Below the pieces are notes generated by a model that was not told where the DNA came from, made no database searches, and was given only the letters and a program-made list of their open reading frames with translations. The position numbers and the translations under genes are program-made. 64,000 nt of DNA from Candidatus Eremiobacter antarcticus (GTDB lineage Bacteria > Vulcanimicrobiota > Vulcanimicrobiia > Eremiobacterales > Eremiobacteraceae), in NCBI GenBank assembly GCA_003244105.1, contig QHBK01000004.1, positions 62,001-126,000 of the forward strand, read 5' to 3'. Below are positions 19,699 through 28,625 of the stretch, piece by piece; the stretch's first letter is position 1; every line of letters starts with the position of its first letter.

Positions 19699-21344
19699 GA
19701 GAACGACTGCGCCACGGACGAACGGCGAAGCAGGAATGGTCCGATCGCAAGCGCGTCGATTGGAGCCGAACCGAAACACTCCAGCGCATCGCGCGGGTCG
19801 TCGACCATCGGCCGTCCCGCGGTGTTCAAGCTGGTGTTGATGACGACCGGCACGCCGCTGCGGCGTTCAACGGACTCGAGCATGCGCGCCACCAGCGGCT
19901 CGTCGCTCGAATCGACCGTTTGCACCCGCGCGGTGCCGTCGACATGGACGGCTGCGGGGATTCGCTGCAGCCACGCGGGCCGCACCCGATGCGTGAACAG
20001 CATATACGGGCTTGGCAGCGGTCCGTCGAAGATCTCTGCGGCCCGCTCGCGCAAGACCATTGGGGCAACGGGACGGAACTGCTCGCGGCCCTTGATGTCA
20101 TTGAGTCTCGACAGGTTTGACAGGTCCGTCGCATTGGCCAGTAGGCTGCGGTGGCCCAAGGCGCGCGGACCATATTCGCTGCGACCTTGAAACCACGCGA
20201 CGACGCCGTTGTCCTGAATGATCTGAGCGACGGATTCAGCGATATCGACCGGCTTCTCAAAGCCGACCCTGGCCGTGAGCAGCCACTGCTCGAGTTCCCG
20301 GTCCGTCCACTCGCGGCCAAGCGCAGCGCTGTCCATGGGCTTCACGTCATCGCCAAGCGAATGAGCCACTGCAAGCGCCGCTCCCAGCGCGGTGCCGGCG
20401 TCACCGGCAGCCGGCTGCACCCAGACGCTTTGGAACGGCCCTTCACGAGCGAGGCGTGAGTTCGCGACGCAATTCAGCGCAACGCCGCCTGCCATTGAGA
20501 GATGCTGATCGCCCGTCCGCGTGTACAGCCACTGGGCCAGCTCCAGGAGCACCTCTTCGAGGCGTGCCTGCATGCTCGCCGCCACATCGGCGTCTTGCGG
20601 TGAGAACGCTTCGTCGGGTGCGACTCGCGGCGGGGAAAATCTGGTCCAGTCGATCGGTTGGGCTTCAAAGCCCCCGTCGGCCGTGACGACAATGCAGCGC
20701 CGCAGCTCGGGCAAGAAGAGGGGTTTGCCGTAGGCGGCCAGCGCCATCACCTTATACTCGTCCGAGGAGCGCCGAAACCCCAAGTGCTCAGTGAGCTCTT
20801 CGTAGCGCAGGCCCAGAGAGTGAGGAAGCCGTTGAGATGCGAGGATCTCGAAATCGCCTCCGCTCGCTCGGCCCGCCAGGTACGAGGTACGCTCCCCGCG
20901 GCCGTCCATCACCATCACGCTGCAATCGCGCTGCGGGCCGGCCAGGTAAGCGGAGGCGGCGTGAGCGATGTGGTGGGGAACGAAGTGCGCCTTGGCCGGA
21001 TCGAGTCCGGGCAACGCGGTGCGCAAGAACAGCGGCGCGTGCTGAACGTACAGCGTCCGCAATCCCTCCCACTCTTGCGCGGTGAGATCGCCGTTCAGCT
21101 GGATCGCGAGCGCTGGATCGTAGGAATACGCAACCGCATCGAGTGCGTCTGGCCGTAAGCCGGCTTTCTCCAGACACCAGGCGGCCGACAACTGCGGAAC
21201 CTCCCACGTCGAGAATGGCACGCACTCCTTGCCATGTTTGCGGCGGGAGAAGCGCTCTTCTTCAGCCGCGGCGATGATGCGGCCGTCGACGACGATCGCT
21301 GCCGCCGGGTCATGAAAAACAGCATTGACTCCTAAAATTCGCAT
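19695..21344 (-). CDS. Carbamoyltransferase (NodU/CmcH family)
   Basis: The 549-residue protein has the N-terminal Kae1-like domain (MRILGVNAVFHDPAAAIV, EEERFSRRKHG) with the histidine motif HHIAHAASAY. The YrdC-like C-terminal domain has FQGRSEYGPRALGHRSLLA. These enzymes use carbamoyl phosphate and ATP to carbamoylate a hydroxyl, often on a sugar. It is the first gene of the six-gene minus-strand glycan operon and overlaps the GT2-HAD gene by four bases, so the likely substrate is a sugar built by the downstream glycosyltransferases. Confidence 0.92.
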   Translation of the reverse strand: MRILGVNAVFHDPAAAIVVDGRIIAAAEEERFSRRKHGKECVPFSTWEVPQLSAAWCLEKAGLRPDALDAVAYSYDPALAIQLNGDLTAQEWEGLRTLYVQHAPLFLRTALPGLDPAKAHFVPHHIAHAASAYLAGPQRDCSVMVMDGRGERTSYLAGRASGGDFEILASQRLPHSLGLRYEELTEHLGFRRSSDEYKVMALAAYGKPLFLPELRRCIVVTADGGFEAQPIDWTRFSPPRVAPDEAFSPQDADVAASMQARLEEVLLELAQWLYTRTGDQHLSMAGGVALNCVANSRLAREGPFQSVWVQPAAGDAGTALGAALAVAHSLGDDVKPMDSAALGREWTDRELEQWLLTARVGFEKPVDIAESVAQIIQDNGVVAWFQGRSEYGPRALGHRSLLANATDLSNLSRLNDIKGREQFRPVAPMVLRERAAEIFDGPLPSPYMLFTHRVRPAWLQRIPAAVHVDGTARVQTVDSSDEPLVARMLESVERRSGVPVVINTSLNTAGRPMVDDPRDALECFGSAPIDALAIGPFLLRRSSVAQSFS

Positions 21345-21490
21345 GCGAGCGCTCTACCCACAGCGCTTTGAAAACAAACAAGCGAACCCATAACCATGCG
21401 GGTTTGCGCACAAGCAGCAAGCAGCAGTCCGCTTTTCTTAGCCTCAGTTACGAACAGACGCCTTATTCGTCGCGGATTGAATGGATGAGA

Positions 21491-21496
21491 TACAAT
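21491..21496 (+). promoter_or_regulatory. Candidate -10 element for a leaderless CYTH-CHAD transcript
   Basis: TACAAT lies eight bases before the ATG of the CYTH-CHAD gene, and no ribosome binding site is present between them. Transcription would start at or within a couple of bases of the start codon. No convincing -35 is visible at the right spacing. Confidence 0.35.
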
Positions 21497-21504
21497 AGTG
21501 CTCT

Positions 21505-23001
21505 ATGGAGATGAGGATCGAAAACGAGATCAAGCTGCGCGTGCCTGCCAACTTCGACATCTCACGCGCGATCGCACATGCCGGCCCTTTCACCGCAATG
21601 CCACTCGAAAAGCGCACGCTTCAAACGGTATACTACGATACCGCCGATTTGCGTCTAACGCGTTGGGGCAGCGGCTTACGGTATCGCGCCGGCGACGGCT
21701 GGATGTTGAAGCTCGGACTGCCGAAGGGCGATGCCGGGTTGCGACGGCTCGAAGTGACCGCCGCTGCCGGCAGCTCGGGCGCCCCACCCGCCGAGCTCCT
21801 TGAGGTCGCGACCGCGTTTCTGCGCGGCGAGGCCGTGCGGCCGGTCAGCCGTCTTCGCACGCTGCGCAAAAGCATGCGACTGTGCGATAAGGATGGCCGC
21901 GACGTGGCGGAGGTCGTCGACGACAATGTCCGGGCTACATCCGATGATCGGCCGGCTATCCGCTGGCGCGAGATAGAGATCGAGCTGTGCGAGGGCGCAG
22001 CTGCATCCCGGCTGCGCGAGCTGCAAGTTGCCTTCGAATATCTGGGAGGCGATGCTACGGATCAAACGCCGAAGCATGTGCGGGCATTAGGCCTGAGGAC
22101 TCCCTTGAGATGCGAATTGGACGCCCCATCGGTCGGCCGGTCCAGCAGCTGCGCCGACGTCATCCGTGCCGCCTTGACTTCATCTGTCGAACGTCTGTTG
22201 CGCCAAGACGCCTTCCTTCGATTGGACATGGACGCCGACGCGGTGCATGCGGCGCGCGTTGCGACTCGCCGCCTGCGCTCGGATTTGCGAACGTTCCTTC
22301 CCTTGTTGGAGCGCTCGTTCGCATGCGATCTCCGCGATCAGCTGAAGTGGCTGGCCTCGGAGCTGGGAGCCGTGCGAGACGCAGACGTGCTCGTGCAACG
22401 GCTTCGCGCAGGCGAACCTAGCTTACCGGCCAGCTATCGCCCGTCCGTGCGCAGAACGGTGAGTCGCTTTGTCGCAGAGTGTGCGGCTGCCCGCGAGCGG
22501 CTGCGCGAGGTCCTCAAAGACCAACGCTACTGCGATCTCCTCGCGCGACTGATCACCGCTGCCTCGGAGCCGCGTTTGGCGGCCGCAGCTCACAGTCCGG
22601 CGAGCGACGTGCTGCCCACGCTCATGCGCGATCCTTGGGGCAAGCTTTGTGAGGCTGTGCAGGCAGTGGACGACGGCGACCATAGCGCCGCGCGATTGCA
22701 CCAGGTGAGAATCCGCGCAAAGCGATGCCGCTATGCGGCCGAGGCGGCCGTACCGGTCGTGGGAAAGGCGGCGCGCAGATTTGCCAAGCGCGTGGAGCGG
22801 CTGCAGCGGGTCCTCGGTGAGTTCCACGACGCCAACGTCGCGGAACAGCGTCTGCGAAAGCTGTCGGGGGACGGAGACACGATGTTCGCGGCTGGATTGC
22901 TCGCCGCACTGCAAGCGCTGGATGCGGCCGCCGCCCGAGAGGCGTGGCGCAAAGCGTGGCGCAAGGCGGACAAGAAGCGCCTTCGCACATGGATTCTCTG
23001 A
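21505..23001 (+). CDS. CYTH and CHAD domain protein
   Basis: The 498-residue protein has an N-terminal CYTH domain with the E-x-E-x-K motif at residues 6-10, YYDTADLRL at about 43-51 and a WREIEIEL strand. From about residue 220 it has a CHAD domain rich in His and Arg (DAVHAARVATRRLRSDLRTFLPLL and HQVRIRAKRCRYAAEA). CYTH domains hydrolyse or bind triphosphates and CHAD domains bind polyphosphate, so a role in polyphosphate metabolism is likely. It is divergent from the carbamoyltransferase and converges with serS. Confidence 0.9.
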   Translation: MEMRIENEIKLRVPANFDISRAIAHAGPFTAMPLEKRTLQTVYYDTADLRLTRWGSGLRYRAGDGWMLKLGLPKGDAGLRRLEVTAAAGSSGAPPAELLEVATAFLRGEAVRPVSRLRTLRKSMRLCDKDGRDVAEVVDDNVRATSDDRPAIRWREIEIELCEGAAASRLRELQVAFEYLGGDATDQTPKHVRALGLRTPLRCELDAPSVGRSSSCADVIRAALTSSVERLLRQDAFLRLDMDADAVHAARVATRRLRSDLRTFLPLLERSFACDLRDQLKWLASELGAVRDADVLVQRLRAGEPSLPASYRPSVRRTVSRFVAECAAARERLREVLKDQRYCDLLARLITAASEPRLAAAAHSPASDVLPTLMRDPWGKLCEAVQAVDDGDHSAARLHQVRIRAKRCRYAAEAAVPVVGKAARRFAKRVERLQRVLGEFHDANVAEQRLRKLSGDGDTMFAAGLLAALQALDAAAAREAWRKAWRKADKKRLRTWIL

Positions 23002-23007
23002 CGGCGC

Positions 23008-24279
23008 TTAGCGCACGACCGTCACCCCGCCCAGGTAAGGGACAAGCGCGTCTGGGACACGGACGGAGCCGTCCTCTTGCTGGAAGTTCTCGAGGATCGC
23101 TACGAGCGTGCGGCCGACCGCGAGCGCAGAGCCGTTCAACGTGTGCGCGAATTCGGGCCGGGCCTTGGGCGCAGGTCGAAATCTGATCGCCGCACGGCGC
23201 GCTTGAAAATCGCCGCAATCGCTGCAGGACGAGATCTCGCGGTACGCTTGCTGGCCGGGTAGCCATACCTCCAGATCGTAGGTCTTGCGGGCGGCAAAGC
23301 CAGTGTCTTGCGAACTCAGCATCATCACGCGATACGGCAGCTGCAGCGTCTGCAGCAGCGCTTCGGCTAATCCGGTGATCTGCTCGTGTTGCGCAGCAGC
23401 TTGCTCGGGCGTGCAGATGGACACCAACTCGACTTTTTCGAACTGGTGCTGGCGGATCAGCCCGCGCGTGTCCTTACCTGCGGCGCCCGCTTCTTCTCGA
23501 AAGCAGGGTGTGTAGGCCGTGTAGCGCTTCGGCAAGTCGGCTGCTTCGAGCATCTCGCCGCGATGCAGGTTCACGAGCTGCACTTCGGACGTCGGCGAGA
23601 GGAACAAGGCTCCATCCTCGACGGAGAACATGACGTCGCTGAACTTGCTGAGGTGGCCCGTGGCTTCCACGGCGTCGCGGTTCACCAAGATCGGTGGGGC
23701 GATCTCGCGGAACTGTGCGGCGACGTTGGTCGTCAAAAAAAGGTCGATCAGGGCCCGATTCAGCCGTGCTCCAAGCCCCGCAAGCACGGCGAAGCGGCTG
23801 CGCGCCATCCGCACGCCGCGCTCGAAATCGATGATGCCGAGGCGCTCGCCGATCTCCCAGTGCGGTTTTGGTTCGAACGAGAACTTCGTGGGCTCGCCCC
23901 AACGGCGCAGCTCGACGTTCGCGCTGGCGTCACCGTCGGGGATGTCGTCTGAGACGATGTTGGGAACCATCGAGAGCAGCTCGTGCAGGCGCAGATCCGC
24001 TTCACTTGCCGATCGCTCCGCCCCTTGGATCTGCACGCCGAGCGCAGTGGACTCGGCGCGCAGCTGCGCGAGCGCCGACTCGCCCTGTTCTTTCGCCCTC
24101 GCAAAGCCGGCGGATATTTGGTTGCGTTGGGCTTTCAGCGCGTCGACGGTCGTGGCAGCGCGCCGCCATTGCTCGTCCAGCGCCACGATCTCATCGACAG
24201 GGGACGCGTCGAGGCCGCGCCGGCGCAGCGAGCGGCGAACAGCGTCAGGATGATCTCGGATAAGCGCCTTGTCGAGCAC
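23008..24279 (-). CDS. serS: Seryl-tRNA synthetase
   Basis: The 423-residue class II synthetase charges tRNA-Ser. It has an N-terminal coiled-coil arm (about 30-105), motif 2 (TPCFREEAGAAGKDTRGL) and motif 3 (GRTLVAILENFQQEDGSVRVP). Length is normal. It ends six bases from the convergent CYTH-CHAD gene. pilT, which ends about 50 bases upstream on the same strand, may be co-transcribed. A cognate tRNA-Ser gene is at 3.4 kb in this window. Confidence 0.98.
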   Translation of the reverse strand: MLDKALIRDHPDAVRRSLRRRGLDASPVDEIVALDEQWRRAATTVDALKAQRNQISAGFARAKEQGESALAQLRAESTALGVQIQGAERSASEADLRLHELLSMVPNIVSDDIPDGDASANVELRRWGEPTKFSFEPKPHWEIGERLGIIDFERGVRMARSRFAVLAGLGARLNRALIDLFLTTNVAAQFREIAPPILVNRDAVEATGHLSKFSDVMFSVEDGALFLSPTSEVQLVNLHRGEMLEAADLPKRYTAYTPCFREEAGAAGKDTRGLIRQHQFEKVELVSICTPEQAAAQHEQITGLAEALLQTLQLPYRVMMLSSQDTGFAARKTYDLEVWLPGQQAYREISSCSDCGDFQARRAAIRFRPAPKARPEFAHTLNGSALAVGRTLVAILENFQQEDGSVRVPDALVPYLGGVTVVR

Positions 24280-24330
24280 AGGCGCGGGTTTGGCGCGCCC
24301 CGGCGGCGCCCCTTCGGTGCCTGGTTCTCG

Positions 24331-25434
24331 CTAGCGGCTTGCGGCCACGCGCGGGCGCAGCATCTCGTCATTGCCGCTTACGTAGCGGCGCAGGTCGTCG
24401 GGGTTGATCGACTTCTCAAGCGCTGCATCCAGCGTGATGGAGCCGTCGTTCACGAACTTCGCGAGCTGCCGGTCGAGCGTCTGCATACCGAAGGACTGCC
24501 CGGTCTGCATCGCGCTTGTGATCTGCGCCGGTTTGTTCTCGCGGATAAGGTTGCGCACCGCCGGCGAGCCGATGAGGATCTCCATGGCGCAGATGCGGCC
24601 GGCTCCATCGACTTTGGGCACGAGCGTCTGCGTGAACACGCCCTCGAGCACGCCGGCCAGCTGCAGCCGGATCTGTTCTTGCTGCTCGGGCGGAAAGACA
24701 TCGATGATGCGGTTGATGGATTCGGCCGCGGACGTGACGTGCAGGGTTCCGAACACCAAATGGCCCGTTTCCGCGGCGGTCAGCGCGAGCGCGATCGTCT
24801 CCAAGTCGCGCATCTCGCCGATGAGGATCACGTCGGGGTCTTGGCGCAGCGCGGAGCGCAATGCGTTGCCGAATGAGTGCGTGTCGCGGTGCAGCTCCCG
24901 CTGCGTGATGATCGAGTTGACGTTCGAGTGCAAGAACTCGATGGGGTCCTCGATCGTGACCACGCGCGAGTTGCGCGTGCGGTTGAGATAGTTGATCATC
25001 GCTGCCAGAGTCGTGGATTTGCCGGAACCCGTGGGGCCGGTGACGAGCACGAGCCCGCGCGCCTTCTGGGTCATCTGCGCGAGGATTGGTGAAAACCCCA
25101 TCTCTTCCAGCCACGGCGGGCTATCGGGGATGTTGCGGAACGTCGCACTGATGCTGCCGCGCTCGAAGCATGCGTTCACGCGGAAGCGAGCGACGCCGAC
25201 CATGGCGTATGCGAGGTCGATCTCGCGGTTTTCGTTGAGCAGGTCGATCTGCTCTTTGGTCAGGATCGACGTGACGAGCGACTGACAATCGGCCGAATCG
25301 AGTTTGTCCTCCACGATGGGGTCGAGCCGTCCGTGCAGCCGCATGGCAGGGGGGCTGCCCGCTACCACGTGAAGGTCGGACGCGCCTTTTTCGACGATGC
25401 TGATGAGCAGATCATCCAGGGAGTGGGGGTACAT
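24331..25434 (-). CDS. pilT: Twitching motility / pilus retraction ATPase PilT
   Basis: The 367-residue protein is a secretion ATPase: Walker A GPTGSGKST at 133-141, the Asp-box ITIEDPIE-like segment (VVTIEDPIEFLH), and the Walker B region with the PilT signature (DPDVILIGEMRDLETIALALTAAETGHLVFGTLH). PilT powers type IV pilus retraction from the cytoplasmic face of the inner membrane. The ATG at 25434 is chosen because GGAG lies about five bases upstream. No other pilus assembly gene adjoins it. A lone prepilin-like gene lies 26 kb away. Confidence 0.95.
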   Translation of the reverse strand: MYPHSLDDLLISIVEKGASDLHVVAGSPPAMRLHGRLDPIVEDKLDSADCQSLVTSILTKEQIDLLNENREIDLAYAMVGVARFRVNACFERGSISATFRNIPDSPPWLEEMGFSPILAQMTQKARGLVLVTGPTGSGKSTTLAAMINYLNRTRNSRVVTIEDPIEFLHSNVNSIITQRELHRDTHSFGNALRSALRQDPDVILIGEMRDLETIALALTAAETGHLVFGTLHVTSAAESINRIIDVFPPEQQEQIRLQLAGVLEGVFTQTLVPKVDGAGRICAMEILIGSPAVRNLIRENKPAQITSAMQTGQSFGMQTLDRQLAKFVNDGSITLDAALEKSINPDDLRRYVSGNDEMLRPRVAASR

Positions 25435-25558
25435 TCGATCTCCATCCTGTAACGGTGAGGGCTGTCCGACCGCTTTAGACTTGACGCGGCGAGAGGCGCG
25501 AGCGGCCGCCAAGCCAACGTTGTATCGAGTTGGCGTATGAAAGTGATATCGGTACATT

Positions 25559-26863
25559 GTGACGTCGACCCTTAGAAGCGGCTTGGAACCGAGATTTCCT
25601 TTGCGCGCGGTCACAATAGCCCAAGCGCTTGACGCTATGGCCTCGTTTGCCGTGCGCCGTGCCGTCTCAGAGCGGGTCGCGGTTGCCGACGCCGAGGGCC
25701 GCATCACCGCCGAGGCGCTGCAAGCGAGCGAAGACGTGCCGCCTTTTGCGCGCTCGCGCGTCGACGGCTATGCGGTCATCGCTTCCGAGGTCGAGTCGGC
25801 CACCGCCAAGCAGCCCGTTCGGTTGAAGTTGGGCGGCGAGGTGCGCATGGGCGAAGCGGTGGCGCCGGTTCTCCGAGCGGGAGAGACGGTTCGCGTGCCG
25901 ACGGGAGGCGCGCTGCCCTCCAACGCCGGCGGTGTCGTGATGCTCGAAGACACGTCGCTGCAAGAGACGATCGGTGAATCCGATGGCGTCGCCCGCACGA
26001 TCGTGGACGTGTACGACGGCGCGCAGTGCGATCGTCACATCACGCCGTCTGCAAGCGATCTGCATGCCGGCCAGCAGCTTTTCGATGCTGGCACGGTTTT
26101 GAGTCCTGCGGCTGTTGGCTTGCTCGCGGGCGCCAACGTCTCCCAGGTCGAGGTGTTCCGCAAGCCGCTCGTGGGCGTGCTCGTGACCGGCGATGAGCTG
26201 GTCGTCGCAGGCGAACCTCGCGCTCAAGGTCAGGTACGCGACATCAACAGCGTATCGCTCTCGGCGGCGCTTCGCGCGATGGGATTCGTTCCTCGCCGCT
26301 TCGCAATCATCGCCGACGATCGCGCCGCATTCGCCGCGTCCCTGGAGGAAGCGCTGGCGAGCTGCGATGCAGTGCTGATATCCGGTGGGTCGAGCGTCGG
26401 AGCGCGAGATTATACGCCCGACGTGGTCGCAGCCGCCGGCGGCCCTGGTGTCATCGTACATGGAATACGCGCCAAACCCGGGCGGCCAGCCCTGCTGGCG
26501 ATGATCGGCGAGCAGCCCGTCATCGGACTGCCGGGCAATCCCGTCTCCGCGCTCGTCGTTTTGGAAGCCGTCGCAAAGCCGGTCCTGCTGCGGATGTTCG
26601 GCAAGCACGATGCAGTCTTACCGTATCGCGCGCGGCTCGAACGGCGCATTGAGGTCGAACCGGAACTGGAGCATCGCATTGCGGTCCGGCTGGTCGAAAG
26701 CGACGGGGGACTGCTGGCTCGACCGCTCATCGGCACATCGGCGCAGATGCATACGCTGGCCTTTGCTGATGCGATGATCGTCATACCGCAGGGCTGCGGG
26801 GGCGCCGACGCTGGCGCATGGGTCGACGCCATTCCTTTTTCCAGGTCCGGAACCGGGCGTTGA
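25559..26863 (+). CDS. moeA: Molybdopterin molybdotransferase MoeA (first copy)
   Basis: The 434-residue protein has the MoeA domain order: an N-terminal DVPPFARSRVDGYAV block, a VLVTGDELV segment, the molybdopterin-binding ISGGSSVGARDYT motif, and GLPGNPVSALVVLE before the beta-barrel C-terminal domain. It inserts molybdate into adenylated molybdopterin. The annotated GTG at 25559 lies directly after a possible promoter (TTGGCG-17-TACATT, 25530-25558). If that is real, the true start may be the TTG at 25583. It overlaps the second moeA by one base (TGATG). Confidence 0.93.
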   Translation: MTSTLRSGLEPRFPLRAVTIAQALDAMASFAVRRAVSERVAVADAEGRITAEALQASEDVPPFARSRVDGYAVIASEVESATAKQPVRLKLGGEVRMGEAVAPVLRAGETVRVPTGGALPSNAGGVVMLEDTSLQETIGESDGVARTIVDVYDGAQCDRHITPSASDLHAGQQLFDAGTVLSPAAVGLLAGANVSQVEVFRKPLVGVLVTGDELVVAGEPRAQGQVRDINSVSLSAALRAMGFVPRRFAIIADDRAAFAASLEEALASCDAVLISGGSSVGARDYTPDVVAAAGGPGVIVHGIRAKPGRPALLAMIGEQPVIGLPGNPVSALVVLEAVAKPVLLRMFGKHDAVLPYRARLERRIEVEPELEHRIAVRLVESDGGLLARPLIGTSAQMHTLAFADAMIVIPQGCGGADAGAWVDAIPFSRSGTGR

Positions 26864-28611
26864 TGCGCGGCGTCCAACTGCCACAACTCGCATACGAGGA
26901 AGCGATCGGGCTGTGGCACGCCTCTCTCGAGGCGGCGGGTTGCCTGCAACCGGTCTCCGGAGAAACAGTCGCGCTGACGGATGCAGCCGGCCGCGTACCT
27001 TTGCAGTACCTGCGAACGCTGTGCGCGTCGCCCGGTTATCGCGCCGCTGCCATGGATGGCTTCGCGGTCGCAGCCGCTCGCCTCGGCAGCGCTCGCACAG
27101 ACCGGCCGGTCTCACTGAACGTGGGTCTCGGCGCCGTTCCCATCGACACCGGCGGCGCTCTCGACGATTCGTGCGATGCGGTCGTGCCGGTCGAAGACGT
27201 CAGCGTCGACGGCGACACGGTGCGCTTCTTCTCGGCCATCGTCGCCGGAAAGAACGTTCGGCTTCCTTGTGAAGACGTGCCGCCCGGAGTCGCCATCGGC
27301 AGACCGGGGTGGCCGCTGCGCGCGCAAGAGTGCGCGGCGCTGATCGCGGGTGGCTGCCTGACGATTGAGGTGGCACGACGGCCGCGCGTCGCCGTCATCC
27401 CCTCAGGCAACGAGGTGGTCCCGCCAGGAACTGATAAAGGCGCCGGCTTCGTCGTCGACAGCAATTCAACGATGATCGCCGCGCAGGCGCGCGCGCTCGG
27501 GGCCGAGGTCACCGTCTTCGGCATCGTGCCCGATGTCGTTGAAAGAATCGTGGAAACCTTGCGGCGCGCAGCGGCGGACGCAGATCTCGTGCTGTTGCTG
27601 GCAGGTTCTTCGCGGGGACGACGAGATCGATCGCACGACGCCATAGCATCGATCGGTGAAGTGGCGGTGCACGGCGTCGCAACGCGACCCGGTAAGCCGG
27701 TTGTGCTCGGTCGCATCCGGAAGGCGGCGGTCGTGAATCTGCCGGGTTATCCGGTGGCGGCCCAAGTCGCGTTCAGTCTCTACGCTGTCCCTTTGCTTCG
27801 CCGCTGGACGGGCGCTCAACAGCCCGAGGCAGATCCGCCCGAGGTCGAGGAAAACGTTCGGCTCGGCGTCGGCCTCGAAACCGACGGCAAGGCAGATGAA
27901 TGGCGCAACGTCGCTCTGCATCGCGACGCTTCCGACGAGCTCATCGCTGTGCCGCAACCGATCGGCGGCGCGCTCTACCGCCTTGCACAAGCGGACGGCG
28001 TCATCCACCTGCGACGCGGGGAATGTCGGTGGTCACGTTTCACCGAGGTACCCGCCGCGCTCGCGCGGCCCGGTCGCTACCTCGACATGCCGCTTCTTAT
28101 CGGCCCGTACGATCCGTTGATCGAAGAGATCGCCGCGTTGACGAATTTTCGGTGCTCGTGGTGCAGCGACGACGAGCATCCCGATGTGGCGGGCGGCGCT
28201 TGCGATGCCGCGGGCTTTCTGGGTCAGGCCGACGCACCGGCGGCCGGCCCAGACGCCAACCGGATGCTCGTCGGTTCGCGCATCGAAGGCATCGCAGACA
28301 AGCGCGGCGGACAACGGTCAACCCCTCCGGGGGGGACACCCGAGCGCTCCGAGGGTGACCCGTGGCGCCGCGCGGCGGCCGTCGCGTGCGGCTTCGCGAC
28401 CGACCCGCGCTGCAGCGCTTACTTGGCGCGACGCTTCGGTCTTCAACTGTTCGAGCCGCACGATGTGCCATACTTCGTCGCTTGGAGCGACGGGGCGCCT
28501 GCGGACTGGCGAGACATGCTGCAGCGGGGAATGCAAGCCCTCGCCGGGCAACTCGAATTCTTCGGATGGCGATGTCTTGCGACGCCGCAGCGCGACGGCG
28601 TACCAGCTTGA
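26863..28611 (+). CDS. MoeA-like protein with C-terminal PBP-like domain (second copy)
   Basis: The 582-residue protein has a MoeA domain over about the first 390 residues (PGYRAAAMDGFAV, VAVIPSGNEVVP, VVNLPGYPVAAQVAF). The rest is a periplasmic-binding-protein-like domain, as in MoeA-PBP fusions thought to sense or deliver molybdate or tungstate. The molybdopterin-binding loop reads LLAGSSRGRRDRSHDA, which differs from the first copy (SGGSSVGARDYT). A Pro/Gly/Glu-rich insert encoded by a palindromic stretch (28316-28360) interrupts the C-terminal domain. The pair may handle two metals or two cofactor forms. Confidence 0.85.
   Translation: MRGVQLPQLAYEEAIGLWHASLEAAGCLQPVSGETVALTDAAGRVPLQYLRTLCASPGYRAAAMDGFAVAAARLGSARTDRPVSLNVGLGAVPIDTGGALDDSCDAVVPVEDVSVDGDTVRFFSAIVAGKNVRLPCEDVPPGVAIGRPGWPLRAQECAALIAGGCLTIEVARRPRVAVIPSGNEVVPPGTDKGAGFVVDSNSTMIAAQARALGAEVTVFGIVPDVVERIVETLRRAAADADLVLLLAGSSRGRRDRSHDAIASIGEVAVHGVATRPGKPVVLGRIRKAAVVNLPGYPVAAQVAFSLYAVPLLRRWTGAQQPEADPPEVEENVRLGVGLETDGKADEWRNVALHRDASDELIAVPQPIGGALYRLAQADGVIHLRRGECRWSRFTEVPAALARPGRYLDMPLLIGPYDPLIEEIAALTNFRCSWCSDDEHPDVAGGACDAAGFLGQADAPAAGPDANRMLVGSRIEGIADKRGGQRSTPPGGTPERSEGDPWRRAAAVACGFATDPRCSAYLARRFGLQLFEPHDVPYFVAWSDGAPADWRDMLQRGMQALAGQLEFFGWRCLATPQRDGVPA
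28316..28360. repeat. Palindromic GC-rich element inside the second moeA
   Basis: An imperfect inverted repeat (left arm begins GGTCAACCCCTCCGG, right arm ends GCTCCGAGGGTGACC) lies within the coding sequence and is translated as a STPPGGTPERSEGD-like insert. Its base use differs from flanking codons and it keeps the frame. It looks like a small mobile palindrome that was tolerated in a surface loop. Confidence 0.45.
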
Positions 28612-28625
28612 GAGGACGTGCGTGT

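Noticed and set aside
25530-25558. TTGGCG-17-TACATT promoter for moeA
   Set aside because: It ends one base before the GTG at 25559; it only works if the gene starts later (TTG 25583), so it is noted in the moeA entry but not listed as a feature.
28362-28625. Upstream extension of the BON protein frame
   Set aside because: It overlaps the moeA-PBP gene and lacks protein-like features; the lipoprotein signal starts at 28626.
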